Positions 7,249 through 13,815 of a DNA stretch of 64,000 bases are shown here, piece by piece. Position 1 is the first letter of the stretch; each line of letters begins with the position of its first letter. A program made the position numbers and the translations under genes. Origin of the DNA: Bradyrhizobium sp. 1(2017) (lineage in GTDB: Bacteria > Pseudomonadota > Alphaproteobacteria > Rhizobiales > Xanthobacteraceae); contig NZ_CP050022.2 of the NCBI RefSeq assembly GCF_011602485.2, forward strand, positions 1,178,001 through 1,242,000, given 5' to 3'. The notes beneath the pieces were generated by a model. The model did not search any database. It had not been told where the DNA came from and was given only the letters and a program-made list of their open reading frames with translations.

Positions 7249-7273
7249 AACGTCTCGCGGATCGCAACGTTCC
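7249..7273 (-). promoter_or_regulatory. EcfG-type general stress promoter (full consensus)
   Basis: On the minus strand GGAAC (7273-7269), 16-base spacer, CGTT (7252-7249). This is the full EcfG consensus and it reads into the 82-residue gene, whose start is 45 bases downstream. Confidence 0.7.
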
Positions 7274-8059
7274 TCTCGAACTTCCCTAACTTCCGCGGCG
7301 TCGACGACTATTGCCGCGGCATTCCGTAAGTTCGGTCGCATCGTGGCTGCAAGGTCGGCTACGCTGCCTTCGTTGAGCCGCGTTGACCCAAACCAGCGCC
7401 TACCTTGGTGGCTGCAAACCGGGTGATGTCAGCCACTCGTGTATGTCAGGCAATTTCGATCGTCCGGCGCTTGCGTTTACAACTTCGCGCTGTGGTCCCT
7501 GTTCAACCTTTTCGAAGGCCGCCTCGATGCGAGCTTTCAGCCAGACAGGACGTCGTTCGGCTAGGGGGCGTCAAAACGCGTACCGCGCTGACCGGTCAGC
7601 TTCTGCGTTACGCATGATTGGAAGTGCTTGCCGTGACCTTGAGCGCTCGTCGGCTCATTGCTCAGGAGGCCGCTTGCGTGTGCTTGTCGAACCGCTTCTC
7701 GGTGCTCCGGTCTTTGCCTGCCTTGAGCAGATATTTGGTGCTCACGCCGCGCGTCGGCGATGGAGGGACCGCCGCCGGGCACGCCGGAAATCTTAGCCAG
7801 GCTTCCACGCGCCAGTGTCGCATTTCGGTCGGGCGGATCTACTTGGGGTTGGCGCTCTCGCCATCGTTCTTGCAGACAACGTCACGCGAAAAGTGGTGAA
7901 CGGGGCCAGGCCGGCGCTCAATTCCTCGCTCGGAATATCGAAACTCGCAGCGGCGCGCGTTTGGCTTGGCGATACCAGCAAAAATACCAGCAAAGCGGAC
8001 GGCTGCAGTCGGCTTGTGCTTGTATTTTCAACGCGTCGGGGAAAGCTTTTCGGAGAAAT
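7274..8059. other. About 0.8 kb of apparently decayed, gene-poor DNA
   Basis: No frame has convincing coding character. A minus-strand frame (7793-8077) reads like a signal peptide followed by FDIPSEELSAGLAPF, similar to the start of an STN (secretin/TonB short N-terminal) domain, then loses similarity, so it may be a relic. A short tandem repeat (ATACCAGCAAA twice) is at 7973-7996. The block borders the tRNA-Leu gene and looks like an old insertion region. Confidence 0.4.
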
Positions 8060-8076
8060 CCGGAATCGAACCAGCA
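8060..8076 (-). repeat. Copy of the tRNA-Leu T-arm sequence (possible attachment-site scar)
   Basis: 17 bases at 8060-8076 are identical to 8123-8139, the T-arm of the adjacent tRNA-Leu, in the same orientation and just downstream of the tRNA 3' end. Such partial tRNA copies are typical of integrative-element attachment sites. Confidence 0.5.
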
Positions 8077-8110
8077 ACCTAAGTTATTGTTATTGTTGTA
8101 ATTTTTCTCG

Positions 8111-8195
8111 TGGTGCCCCTGGCCGGAATCGAACCAGCACTCCTTGCGGAACTCGATTTTGAGTCGAGCGCGTCTACCAGTTCCGCCACAGGGGC
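8111..8195 (-). tRNA. tRNA-Leu (anticodon CAA)
   Basis: Minus strand, 85 nt including an encoded CCA (8111-8113). Acceptor stem GCCCCTG/CAGGGGC closes perfectly. The anticodon stem CTCGA/TCGAG encloses the loop CTCAAAA, giving anticodon CAA (reads UUG). A long variable arm and the T-arm GGTTCGATTCC identify a class II leucine tRNA. Confidence 0.96.
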
Positions 8196-8351
8196 CTTCG
8201 GTCGGCCGCTCGGAGGAGGGGCGTCGCGAAGCCGGCGGACTATAGCCATGGACAGGACGGGGTCAACCCGCGCCAAAGTGATCCCGGCCGTTCTCGACAG
8301 CTGCATGGGCCGGAGTTAGCTAAGATACGCGACCGATCGGAGAGAGCTGCC

Positions 8352-8897
8352 GTGACGACCCAGAGTGCCGCAATCCCAGCATTCAAGCCGGCCGGCGCGG
8401 GCCCCGCGCTGACCGCCTCGCTGCTCGTCACATTGATCGCCGCGGTTACGATCGCGGGCGCCTGGTTCTTCCAGCTCGTGCTGGAAATCCTGCCCTGTCC
8501 GCTCTGCCTGGAGCAGCGTTACGCCTATTATCTCGCGATTCCGCTCGGCGCGCTGACCGCCGTCGCGGCAAGGACCGGCGCGGCGCGGCCGCTGCTGCTC
8601 GCCGGACTTGCGATCCTAGCGCTGGCGACGCTCGCCAATGCCGGTCTCGGCGCCTATCACTCCGGCGTCGAATGGGGATTTTGGCAGGGGCCGACCGAAT
8701 GCTCAGGTCCCGTCGTCAATCTCGGCAATGCCGGCGACCTGTTCTCGCGGCTCGACACCGTGAAGGTGGTCCGCTGCGACGAGGTGCAGTGGCGTTTCCT
8801 CGGCCTCTCGCTAGCCGGCTACAACGTGCTGATCTCGCTGCTGATGGCCGCGATCGCCGGGTGGGGATTCGTGCGGACGGCGAGCGCTAGGACCTAA
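8352..8897 (+). CDS. dsbB: Disulfide bond formation protein DsbB
   Basis: A 181-residue inner-membrane protein with four transmembrane helices that reoxidises DsbA and passes electrons to quinone. The first periplasmic Cys pair is CPLC (49-52), followed by EQR as in other DsbB proteins; the second pair is C117 and C142 in the larger periplasmic loop. GTG at 8352 is the only reasonable start. Its 3' end overlaps the convergent AbrB-family gene by four bases. Other thiol-redox genes in the window are the DsbA-like gene at 12790 and tlpA. Confidence 0.92.
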   Translation: MTTQSAAIPAFKPAGAGPALTASLLVTLIAAVTIAGAWFFQLVLEILPCPLCLEQRYAYYLAIPLGALTAVAARTGAARPLLLAGLAILALATLANAGLGAYHSGVEWGFWQGPTECSGPVVNLGNAGDLFSRLDTVKVVRCDEVQWRFLGLSLAGYNVLISLLMAAIAGWGFVRTASART

Positions 8898-9979
8898 TCA
8901 TCCACGTCGTCCTGCGTGCGCCCGAACAGGTGCACGATGCCCGGGGTTGCGATCGTCACGAAGACGAAGCGCGACAGGTGATGGGCGCCGACGAAGATCG
9001 GGTCGATGTGCAGCGTCAAGGCCAGCGCCAGCATCGCGTCCATCGCGCCCGGCGCGAATGCGACGACGACATCGGAGAATTTCACCTGCGTGGTGAGCGC
9101 GACGATGCCGACGAAGACGGCGGAGATGGCAATTGCGACCGCGAACGAGCCCAGCGCCGCGTTGATGTGACCGGCGAGCGTCTTGATCCGCATCCGCGCG
9201 AAGCGGCTGCCGATCAGGGCGCCGATGCCGACCAGCGCCACGCCCCGCATCCAGTCCGGCAGGCCGCCCTCGACCCAGCCCGCGCCATGCAACGCGCTGG
9301 AGGCGATCATCGCGCCGAACATCCAGCTCGCCGGAAATTTGATCAGCCGCAGGACGAGCGCCACGGCCAGCGAGGCTGCGGCCAGCTCCACGAGGTCGAG
9401 CGGCGAGGCGATCGTCGTCGTCAGCGACGGTGCGGCAGAGGGCGCCACGCCCGCACTCGCCAGCACCATCGGCAGCGCCGCGGTGAGGATGATGACCCGC
9501 ATGGTCTGCACCACCGCGATGCCCGGCAAATCGGCACCGCGCTCGACAGCCAGGATCGTGATCTGCGAGAGCGCCCCGGGGCTGCCGGCGAGGAAGGCCG
9601 AGGTGCGGTCCCAGCCGTGGATGCGCTGGAGGTAATAGCTCGAGCCGAAGGTCGAGCAGAAGGTCGCGAGCGCGAGCAGGCCGATGGTGACGGGATAGGC
9701 GCTGACCTGCTGGATCAAATGGCGCGAGACGACCGAGCCCAGCGAGATGCCGAGCAGCACCAGCACGGTCTGGGTCAGGATCGGCGGCAGCGTCAACTGA
9801 CGGCCGGCGATTGCGGCGATCCCGACCGCGATCATCGATCCGGAGATCAGCCCGCCCGGAAGGCCGGCGAGCAGGAACGCGAGACCGCCGGCGGTGCCGA
9901 TGACGAGCGTCTCCATCGTGCTCAAGACGCTGGCACGGCTCGGCCATTCGAACGGCAGGGAGGCGACGATCTGCTTCAC
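8894..9979 (-). CDS. AbrB-family membrane protein (ammonia-monooxygenase-regulator-like)
   Basis: A 361-residue polytopic protein with about ten hydrophobic segments in two related halves, typical of the AbrB/DUF2073-type duplicated domain. Signatures include LAFLLAGLPGGLISG, AFLAGSPGALSQITILA and VVAFAPGAMDAMLALAL; the SPGA/APGA motifs recur once per half. The name comes from early annotation near ammonia monooxygenase; a transport role is likely but no substrate is known. The frame opens with GTG 9979, while ATG 9916 (METLVIGTAGG) is possible. A hairpin (9997-10053) separates it from the PsiF-like gene upstream on the same strand. Confidence 0.82.
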   Translation of the reverse strand: MKQIVASLPFEWPSRASVLSTMETLVIGTAGGLAFLLAGLPGGLISGSMIAVGIAAIAGRQLTLPPILTQTVLVLLGISLGSVVSRHLIQQVSAYPVTIGLLALATFCSTFGSSYYLQRIHGWDRTSAFLAGSPGALSQITILAVERGADLPGIAVVQTMRVIILTAALPMVLASAGVAPSAAPSLTTTIASPLDLVELAAASLAVALVLRLIKFPASWMFGAMIASSALHGAGWVEGGLPDWMRGVALVGIGALIGSRFARMRIKTLAGHINAALGSFAVAIAISAVFVGIVALTTQVKFSDVVVAFAPGAMDAMLALALTLHIDPIFVGAHHLSRFVFVTIATPGIVHLFGRTQDDVDD

Positions 9980-9996
9980 GCCGCCTTATCGCAAAT

Positions 9997-10053
9997 CAGC
10001 AAGAGGCGCACAATTGCAGGCTCGTCATGCCGCAATGCGTGCGCCTCCCGCTG
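9997..10053 (-). terminator. Large hairpin between the PsiF-like and AbrB-family genes
   Basis: Arms GAGGCGCAC (10003-10011) and GTGCGCCTC (10039-10047), with an inner ATTGC/GCAAT stem and outer CAGC/GCTG pairs. It follows the PsiF-like gene but lacks a clear T tract, so it may be a partial or Rho-linked terminator. Confidence 0.4.
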
Positions 10054-10078
10054 ATGCTCGCGGAGGATCGTGACCGGC

Positions 10079-10363
10079 TTATTTCTTGTCGGCGGCGGGG
10101 GCGGCAGGGGCCGCGGTGCCGGCCTTCGCTTCCTTCTTGCACTCGCGGCGGAATTTCTTGCGCTCCTTGCCCTTCAATCCCTTGGCGTCCGCCTGCCTGG
10201 AGCATTCGAGCGATTCCGCCGAGCGCTCCTTCGTTGCCTTCTTGTCGGCGGTAGTGGCGGCCGCGTCGGTCTTGGCAGCCGGCGCGGCGGTCTGTGCGAA
10301 CGCGGTGCCGGTGACGAGCAGGGAGGCGAGGGCGATGGCGGCGAGGCGGGACGTGGCGGTCAT
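10079..10363 (-). CDS. PsiF-like small exported protein
   Basis: A 94-residue protein with a clear signal peptide (RLAAIALASLLVTGTAFAQ, cleavage after AFA). The mature part is Ala/Lys-rich with one PsiF repeat: LECSRQADAKGLKGKERKKF followed by RREC. PsiF proteins are phosphate-starvation-induced periplasmic proteins of unknown mechanism; most have two repeats, here there is one. ATG 10363 is chosen because it places the signal peptide at the N-terminus; the frame is open further up to 10495 but that extension looks non-coding. Confidence 0.8.
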   Translation of the reverse strand: MTATSRLAAIALASLLVTGTAFAQTAAPAAKTDAAATTADKKATKERSAESLECSRQADAKGLKGKERKKFRRECKKEAKAGTAAPAAPAADKK

Positions 10364-10565
10364 GTGTTGCACTCTTCTTGCGAGAATTGCGAAGAACCGG
10401 GAACGTCGGCCTGCGTTGCTGAACGCCACATGAATGATGAGAGCGGCGGGGATCACTATATTTTGCCGCCGCAACTCATCGCATCCTTGTCGCAAGCGGC
10501 CGGCACGCTAGGATAGCAATGTTCGTTTCACTTCCGTCGAGGAAGATCAAGGAGGAGACACAGGG

Positions 10566-11057
10566 ATGACCATTCAGACCAGATTGATGTGTGCGATTGC
10601 AGCGTCGGGTGTCGCGGCATTGGTGGCAAGCGCGCCGGCGCAGGCACTGACCTCGCAGGAGTGCAGCGCGAAATATCAGGCGGCCAAGAAGGACGGCTCG
10701 CTCGGCACCATGAAGTGGAATGATTTCCGCAAAGCCCAGTGCGGTGCAGACGCAACGCCGGCGGCTGCGCCTGCCGCGGCCGCTCCAGCTGCGCCTGCCG
10801 CTCCCGCCGAGCCGAAGCAGGCCAAGAAGGAGGCCGCGCCCGCCGCCGCACCGGCGCTGCCCGCCGGACCTGCGATCTATCCGAACGCGGTCGATCCGAA
10901 ATATGCCAAGGAGACTCCCGGCAAGGCACGCCTGCACACCTGCGTCGACCAGTACAATGCCAACAAGACCACCAACGGCAATGGCGGCTTGAAGTGGATC
11001 CAGAAGGGCGGCGGCTATTACAGCGAATGCACCAAGAAGCTGAAGGGCGCTGCCTGA
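10566..11057 (+). CDS. Exported protein with two Cys-containing repeats and an Ala/Pro linker
   Basis: A 163-residue exported protein. Signal peptide residues 1-27 (ends AQA). The first module is ECSAKYQAAKKDGSLGTMKW followed by NDFRKAQC; the second, TCVDQYNANKT...GGLKWIQKGGGYYSEC, has the same Cys-x-x-x-Tyr...Lys-Trp...Cys spacing, so the two are divergent repeats, each probably closed by one disulfide. A 45-residue Ala/Pro/Lys linker joins them. This type is common in Bradyrhizobium genomes without an assigned function. GGAGGAG precedes the start, and a terminator follows. Confidence 0.75.
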   Translation: MTIQTRLMCAIAASGVAALVASAPAQALTSQECSAKYQAAKKDGSLGTMKWNDFRKAQCGADATPAAAPAAAAPAAPAAPAEPKQAKKEAAPAAAPALPAGPAIYPNAVDPKYAKETPGKARLHTCVDQYNANKTTNGNGGLKWIQKGGGYYSECTKKLKGAA

Positions 11058-11080
11058 GCCTCGACGCGCGCGACAATGCG

Positions 11081-11112
11081 ATGGCCGGAGCCTGGCTCCG
11101 GCCATTTTGTTT
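11081..11112 (+). terminator. Rho-independent terminator
   Basis: 11-bp perfect stem ATGGCCGGAGC (11081-11091) / GCTCCGGCCAT (11095-11105) followed by TTTGTTT. Ends the exported-protein gene and may also serve the convergent TetR gene. Confidence 0.75.
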
Positions 11113-11123
11113 GGTCCAATCGT

Positions 11124-11672
11124 CTAGGCCAGCAGCTTCTCGGCCGATTTCGCCACGAGCTGCGATCGTTTGCGCGGGCCGCGCTCGACGAACAGCAGGC
11201 TCTGGCCGAAGATGAAGCAGTAGAACAGGAAGGCCTGCGCCTCGGCCTCCTCGGCCGCAAGGCCGGTCGCGCGATAGAGCTCGGCGACGTGCTTGAGCCG
11301 CGCCGCGTCCACGCTTGCCACCGCCGCGGCCGCGCCCTCGTCCGCGCGGGCCCATTGCCGGATCGCGAGTTCGATCGCCATGCCCTCCGGGTTCAGCCGC
11401 TCGGAATAGAGCTGGATTACCGCCCTCAGCCGCTCGCGGGGCTCTTCACCGTCGAGACTTGTCTGCTGTGCGATGGCCGCTGTGCGTCCCTCGCGCCAGC
11501 GCTCCAGCATGGTTTCGAGCAGCGCGGCGCGGTCGGCAAAGCGGCGGTAGAAGCCGCCCTTGGTGACGCCGAGGTGCTTGGCGAGCACCTCGACCCGCAC
11601 GCCCTCGACCCCCGAGCGGGCGAGCTCGGTAAACCCTGCCTCGACCCAGACATCGCCCTTGCCGTCGCTCAT
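11124..11672 (-). CDS. TetR-family transcriptional repressor
   Basis: A 182-residue regulator. The N-terminal helix-turn-helix (about residues 10-55) contains VRVEVLAKHLGVTKGGFYRRF, with the conserved GxFYxxF ending; the C-terminal helical part would bind a ligand and dimerise. It is transcribed away from the two thioesterase genes, and the 112-base gap holds two matched palindromes. The simplest reading is that it represses both itself and the thioesterases and is released by an acyl-CoA or related ligand. The ligand is inference. Confidence 0.9.
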   Translation of the reverse strand: MSDGKGDVWVEAGFTELARSGVEGVRVEVLAKHLGVTKGGFYRRFADRAALLETMLERWREGRTAAIAQQTSLDGEEPRERLRAVIQLYSERLNPEGMAIELAIRQWARADEGAAAAVASVDAARLKHVAELYRATGLAAEEAEAQAFLFYCFIFGQSLLFVERGPRKRSQLVAKSAEKLLA

Positions 11673-11695
11673 TGAAGGAAGCCTCGCCGGTTCTT

Positions 11696-11711
11696 GATAC
11701 GGTGCCGTATT
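11696..11711. promoter_or_regulatory. TetR operator 1
   Basis: Palindrome ATACGGTGCCGTAT (11697-11710), preceded by TG. It shares the TGATACG...CCGTAT core with operator 2 and lies nearest the TetR gene start. Confidence 0.7.
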
Positions 11712-11729
11712 GCTAGCGCGCCCGGGCTC

Positions 11730-11747
11730 TGATACGCTACCGTATCA
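11730..11747. promoter_or_regulatory. TetR operator 2
   Basis: Perfect 7-bp inverted repeat TGATACG-CTAC-CGTATCA. Centre-to-centre distance to operator 1 is about 35 bases, so each site can control one of the two divergent promoters. Confidence 0.75.
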
Positions 11748-11784
11748 ACGAAGAAAAGCCGGAAACAGCAGAGGAGGAATTGCG

Positions 11785-12213
11785 ATGGAGCACGAGGCGA
11801 CCTATCGCGGCACGGTCTATCCGTGGCAATGCGATCATGTCGGCCACATGAACATCATGTGGTATGTCGGCAAGTTCGACGAGGCCAACTGGAATCTGTT
11901 CGCCCGGCTCGGGCTGACGCCGAGCTATCTGCGCAACTCGGGGCGCGGCATGGCCGCGGTGCAGCAGAACATCGCCTACAAGCGCGAGCTGCTCGCCGGC
12001 GACATCGTCGAGATTCGCAGTCACCTGCTCGAGATCAACGACAAGTCCATCCGCTTCCGGCACGAGATGAGAAATGCAGAGACCGGCGAGATTGCCGCGA
12101 CCTGCGAGATCACGGGCGTGCACATGGATCGCAGCCAGCGGAAGTCGATGCCGTTCGCCGACGCCGTCCGCGAAACTGCGTCGCGGTATCTTGCCGGGCC
12201 GGTCGAGGTGTAA
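11785..12213 (+). CDS. Acyl-CoA thioesterase, 4HBT (YbgC/FcbC-type) hotdog fold
   Basis: A 142-residue single-hotdog enzyme expected to hydrolyse acyl-CoA thioesters in the cytosol. The active-site segment WQCDHVGHMNIMWYVGKFDE contains the catalytic Asp and the HMN turn of the family; the central helix follows directly. Ribosome site GAGGAGGA is well placed before ATG 11785. It is followed three bases later by a second thioesterase gene of another hotdog subfamily, and both lie downstream of a TetR operator. The acyl group is not predictable from sequence. Confidence 0.88.
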   Translation: MEHEATYRGTVYPWQCDHVGHMNIMWYVGKFDEANWNLFARLGLTPSYLRNSGRGMAAVQQNIAYKRELLAGDIVEIRSHLLEINDKSIRFRHEMRNAETGEIAATCEITGVHMDRSQRKSMPFADAVRETASRYLAGPVEV

Positions 12214-12216
12214 GCC

Positions 12217-12660
12217 ATGACCGCGTTCGAACCGAAGGACCCGGGCTATCGGGCGGCGGCCATCGCCATGTTCAATGAGCAGCCCGCGATGCACACACTC
12301 GGCATCGTGATCGTCCGCCTTGCGCCGGGCGACGTGGAGCTGGCGATGCCGTATTCGGCCGCCTTCACGCAGCAAAACGGGTTTGCCCATGCCGGCATCA
12401 TCACCGCGGGCCTCGACAACGCCTGCGGTGTTGCCGCCTTCACCCTGATGCCGCGCGAAGCGGACATCCTGACCGTCGAGTTCAAGACGACGCTGCTCGC
12501 GCCTGCGCGCGGCACGCGCTTCGTCTTCAAGGCGGAGGTGGTCAAGCCCGGCCGCACGCTAACCTTCTGCGAGGCCAGGGCCTTTGCCGAGCACGAGGGC
12601 AAGACGACGCTGATCGCAACCATGACGGGGACGCTGATGGCGATGCTGCCGCGCGCCTAA
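12217..12660 (+). CDS. PaaI-type hotdog thioesterase
   Basis: A 147-residue hotdog protein of the PaaI/YigI group. Family features: the N-terminal FNEQPAMHTLGI region, MPYSAAFTQQNGFAHAGIIT with the QxxGxxHGG-like loop (here QNGFAHAG), and an ordinary beta-sheet end (VEFKTTLLAPARG). PaaI enzymes hydrolyse aromatic or medium-chain acyl-CoAs and often act as relief valves in degradation pathways. The gene begins three bases after the previous stop and must share its transcript. Why two unrelated hotdog thioesterases are paired is unclear; different chain lengths are possible. Confidence 0.88.
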   Translation: MTAFEPKDPGYRAAAIAMFNEQPAMHTLGIVIVRLAPGDVELAMPYSAAFTQQNGFAHAGIITAGLDNACGVAAFTLMPREADILTVEFKTTLLAPARGTRFVFKAEVVKPGRTLTFCEARAFAEHEGKTTLIATMTGTLMAMLPRA

Positions 12661-12789
12661 GGCTTCGCTAGCGCCGGCCAACCGCGCATAGCCTGGCGAT
12701 GACATTGCGTCCGCAAGGTTCTATACCAGCCGTAGCAATTCCCGGTCGCGAACCGTATTTGCGGCGATGGGACCGAAACGGGACGAGAT

Positions 12790-13449
12790 ATGGCTGGATC
12801 TGGAAACAAGAACCTTCTGACGACGCGGCGCGCGGCGTTCACGCTGATCGGGGCTGGCGCCTTGGCGGCGGGCGGGATCACCTACGCGCGCGCGGCCGCC
12901 GATGACGACGAGGTACTGACTGAATCCAAGGTGCTGCGCGATCCGGACACGCCGGTTGCCGGCAATCCCGACGGCAACATTACCATCGTCGAATGGTCCG
13001 ACTACAATTGTCCTTACTGCCGCAAGCTCGAGCCCGAGCTGCGCCAGGTCGTCCAGGACGACGGCAAGGTGCGGCTGGTGATGAAGGACTGGCCGATCCT
13101 CGGGCCGGTCTCCGTCACCGCGGCGCGAAGTGCGCTCGCGGCGAAATTCCAGAACAAGTACCATCAGGCCCACGATGCCATGATGGGTGTCAGCTCGCGC
13201 CTGACAGAGCCGCGCATCAACGAACTGCTGGCGGCTGCCGGCGTCGACATGGATCGCCTGAAACGCGATCTCACCGGCCGTGGCAGCGACATTGACGCTC
13301 TCCTCAAGCGCAACAATGATCAGGCCGAAGCCTTCGGCTTCCGCGGCACGCCGTCCTTCATCGTCGGCAAATACCGCGTGCCGGGCGTCTTGAGCATGAA
13401 CGAGTTCGAGCAGGTGATTGCCGATGCGCGCAAGGCCAAGATGAACTGA
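12790..13449 (+). CDS. DsbA-family thiol:disulfide oxidoreductase
   Basis: A 219-residue exported thioredoxin-fold protein. The N-terminus carries TTRRAAFTLIGAGALAAGGI, a twin-arginine-like signal. The active site is CPYC at residues 74-77 after EWSDYN, the cis-proline loop is GTPSF, and the inserted helical domain lies between. This subgroup (DsbA/BdbD-like, often called DSBA oxidoreductase) introduces or isomerises disulfides in periplasmic proteins. DsbB at 8352 could reoxidise it, but they are not in one operon. Confidence 0.9.
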   Translation: MAGSGNKNLLTTRRAAFTLIGAGALAAGGITYARAAADDDEVLTESKVLRDPDTPVAGNPDGNITIVEWSDYNCPYCRKLEPELRQVVQDDGKVRLVMKDWPILGPVSVTAARSALAAKFQNKYHQAHDAMMGVSSRLTEPRINELLAAAGVDMDRLKRDLTGRGSDIDALLKRNNDQAEAFGFRGTPSFIVGKYRVPGVLSMNEFEQVIADARKAKMN

Positions 13450-13476
13450 GCCGGGCTGTCTTCATCGCGCAACACA

Positions 13477-13509
13477 AAGGCGCCGCCGCGGAGTTCGCGA
13501 CGGCGCCTT
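13477..13509. terminator. Bidirectional terminator
   Basis: AAGGCGCCG (13477-13485) / CGGCGCCTT (13501-13509) with an inner CGCG/CGCG stem. It lies between the convergent DsbA-like and 68-residue genes. Confidence 0.7.
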
Positions 13510-13527
13510 GTTCATGATCAAGCGTCG

Positions 13528-13734
13528 TTACTTCGACGAGATCCGGACCCAGTCCTTGTGCGCGCGGTCGCGCAGCGCGTCAAAGTCGGCCTTGGCGACG
13601 TCCCAGTTCACGATGGTGCGATTGGTGGTCGCAACCTCGCCTTTGGCGACCGACGACGTCTGCATGGAGTCGTAGACGTAGACGCCGCCCGCAAGCAGCA
13701 GCGCGCCCAGGATCATTCCAAAAAAAGTCTGCAT
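13528..13734 (-). CDS. 68-residue membrane-anchored protein with EcfG promoter
   Basis: One N-terminal transmembrane helix (MILGALLLAGGVYVYDS) followed by about 45 soluble residues (TTNRTIVNWDVAKADFDALR) that should lie in the periplasm. No named family recognised; similar tiny anchored proteins are widespread in Bradyrhizobium. GGAGG sits six bases before ATG 13734. A perfect GGAAC-N16-CGTT promoter begins only 25 bases upstream of the start, giving a very short leader, so it is very likely a general-stress gene. Confidence 0.8.
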   Translation of the reverse strand: MQTFFGMILGALLLAGGVYVYDSMQTSSVAKGEVATTNRTIVNWDVAKADFDALRDRAHKDWVRISSK

Positions 13735-13758
13735 GGCGAACCTCCGGTGACCGGCAAT

Positions 13759-13783
13759 AACGTCGACCCGGAATGATGGTTCC
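13759..13783 (-). promoter_or_regulatory. EcfG-type general stress promoter (full consensus)
   Basis: Minus strand GGAAC (13783-13779), 16-base spacer, CGTT (13762-13759), reading into the 68-residue membrane protein gene. Confidence 0.72.
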
Positions 13784-13815
13784 GCGGCAGAACGGCGCGG
13801 ATAAGGACGGGGTGT

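Noticed and set aside
7383..7796. 137-codon plus frame in the gene-poor region
   Set aside because: Ser/Arg/Cys-rich composition without hydrophobic core or motif; no promoter or ribosome site.
8930..10054. Plus-strand frame of 374 codons opposite the AbrB-family gene
   Set aside because: Composition is dominated by Arg/Asp/Gly repeats typical of an antisense frame; the minus-strand frame has clear membrane helices.
10398..10420. GGAAC near the PsiF-like and exported-protein divergent region
   Set aside because: No CGTT at 16 or 17 bases; GTT occurs too near.
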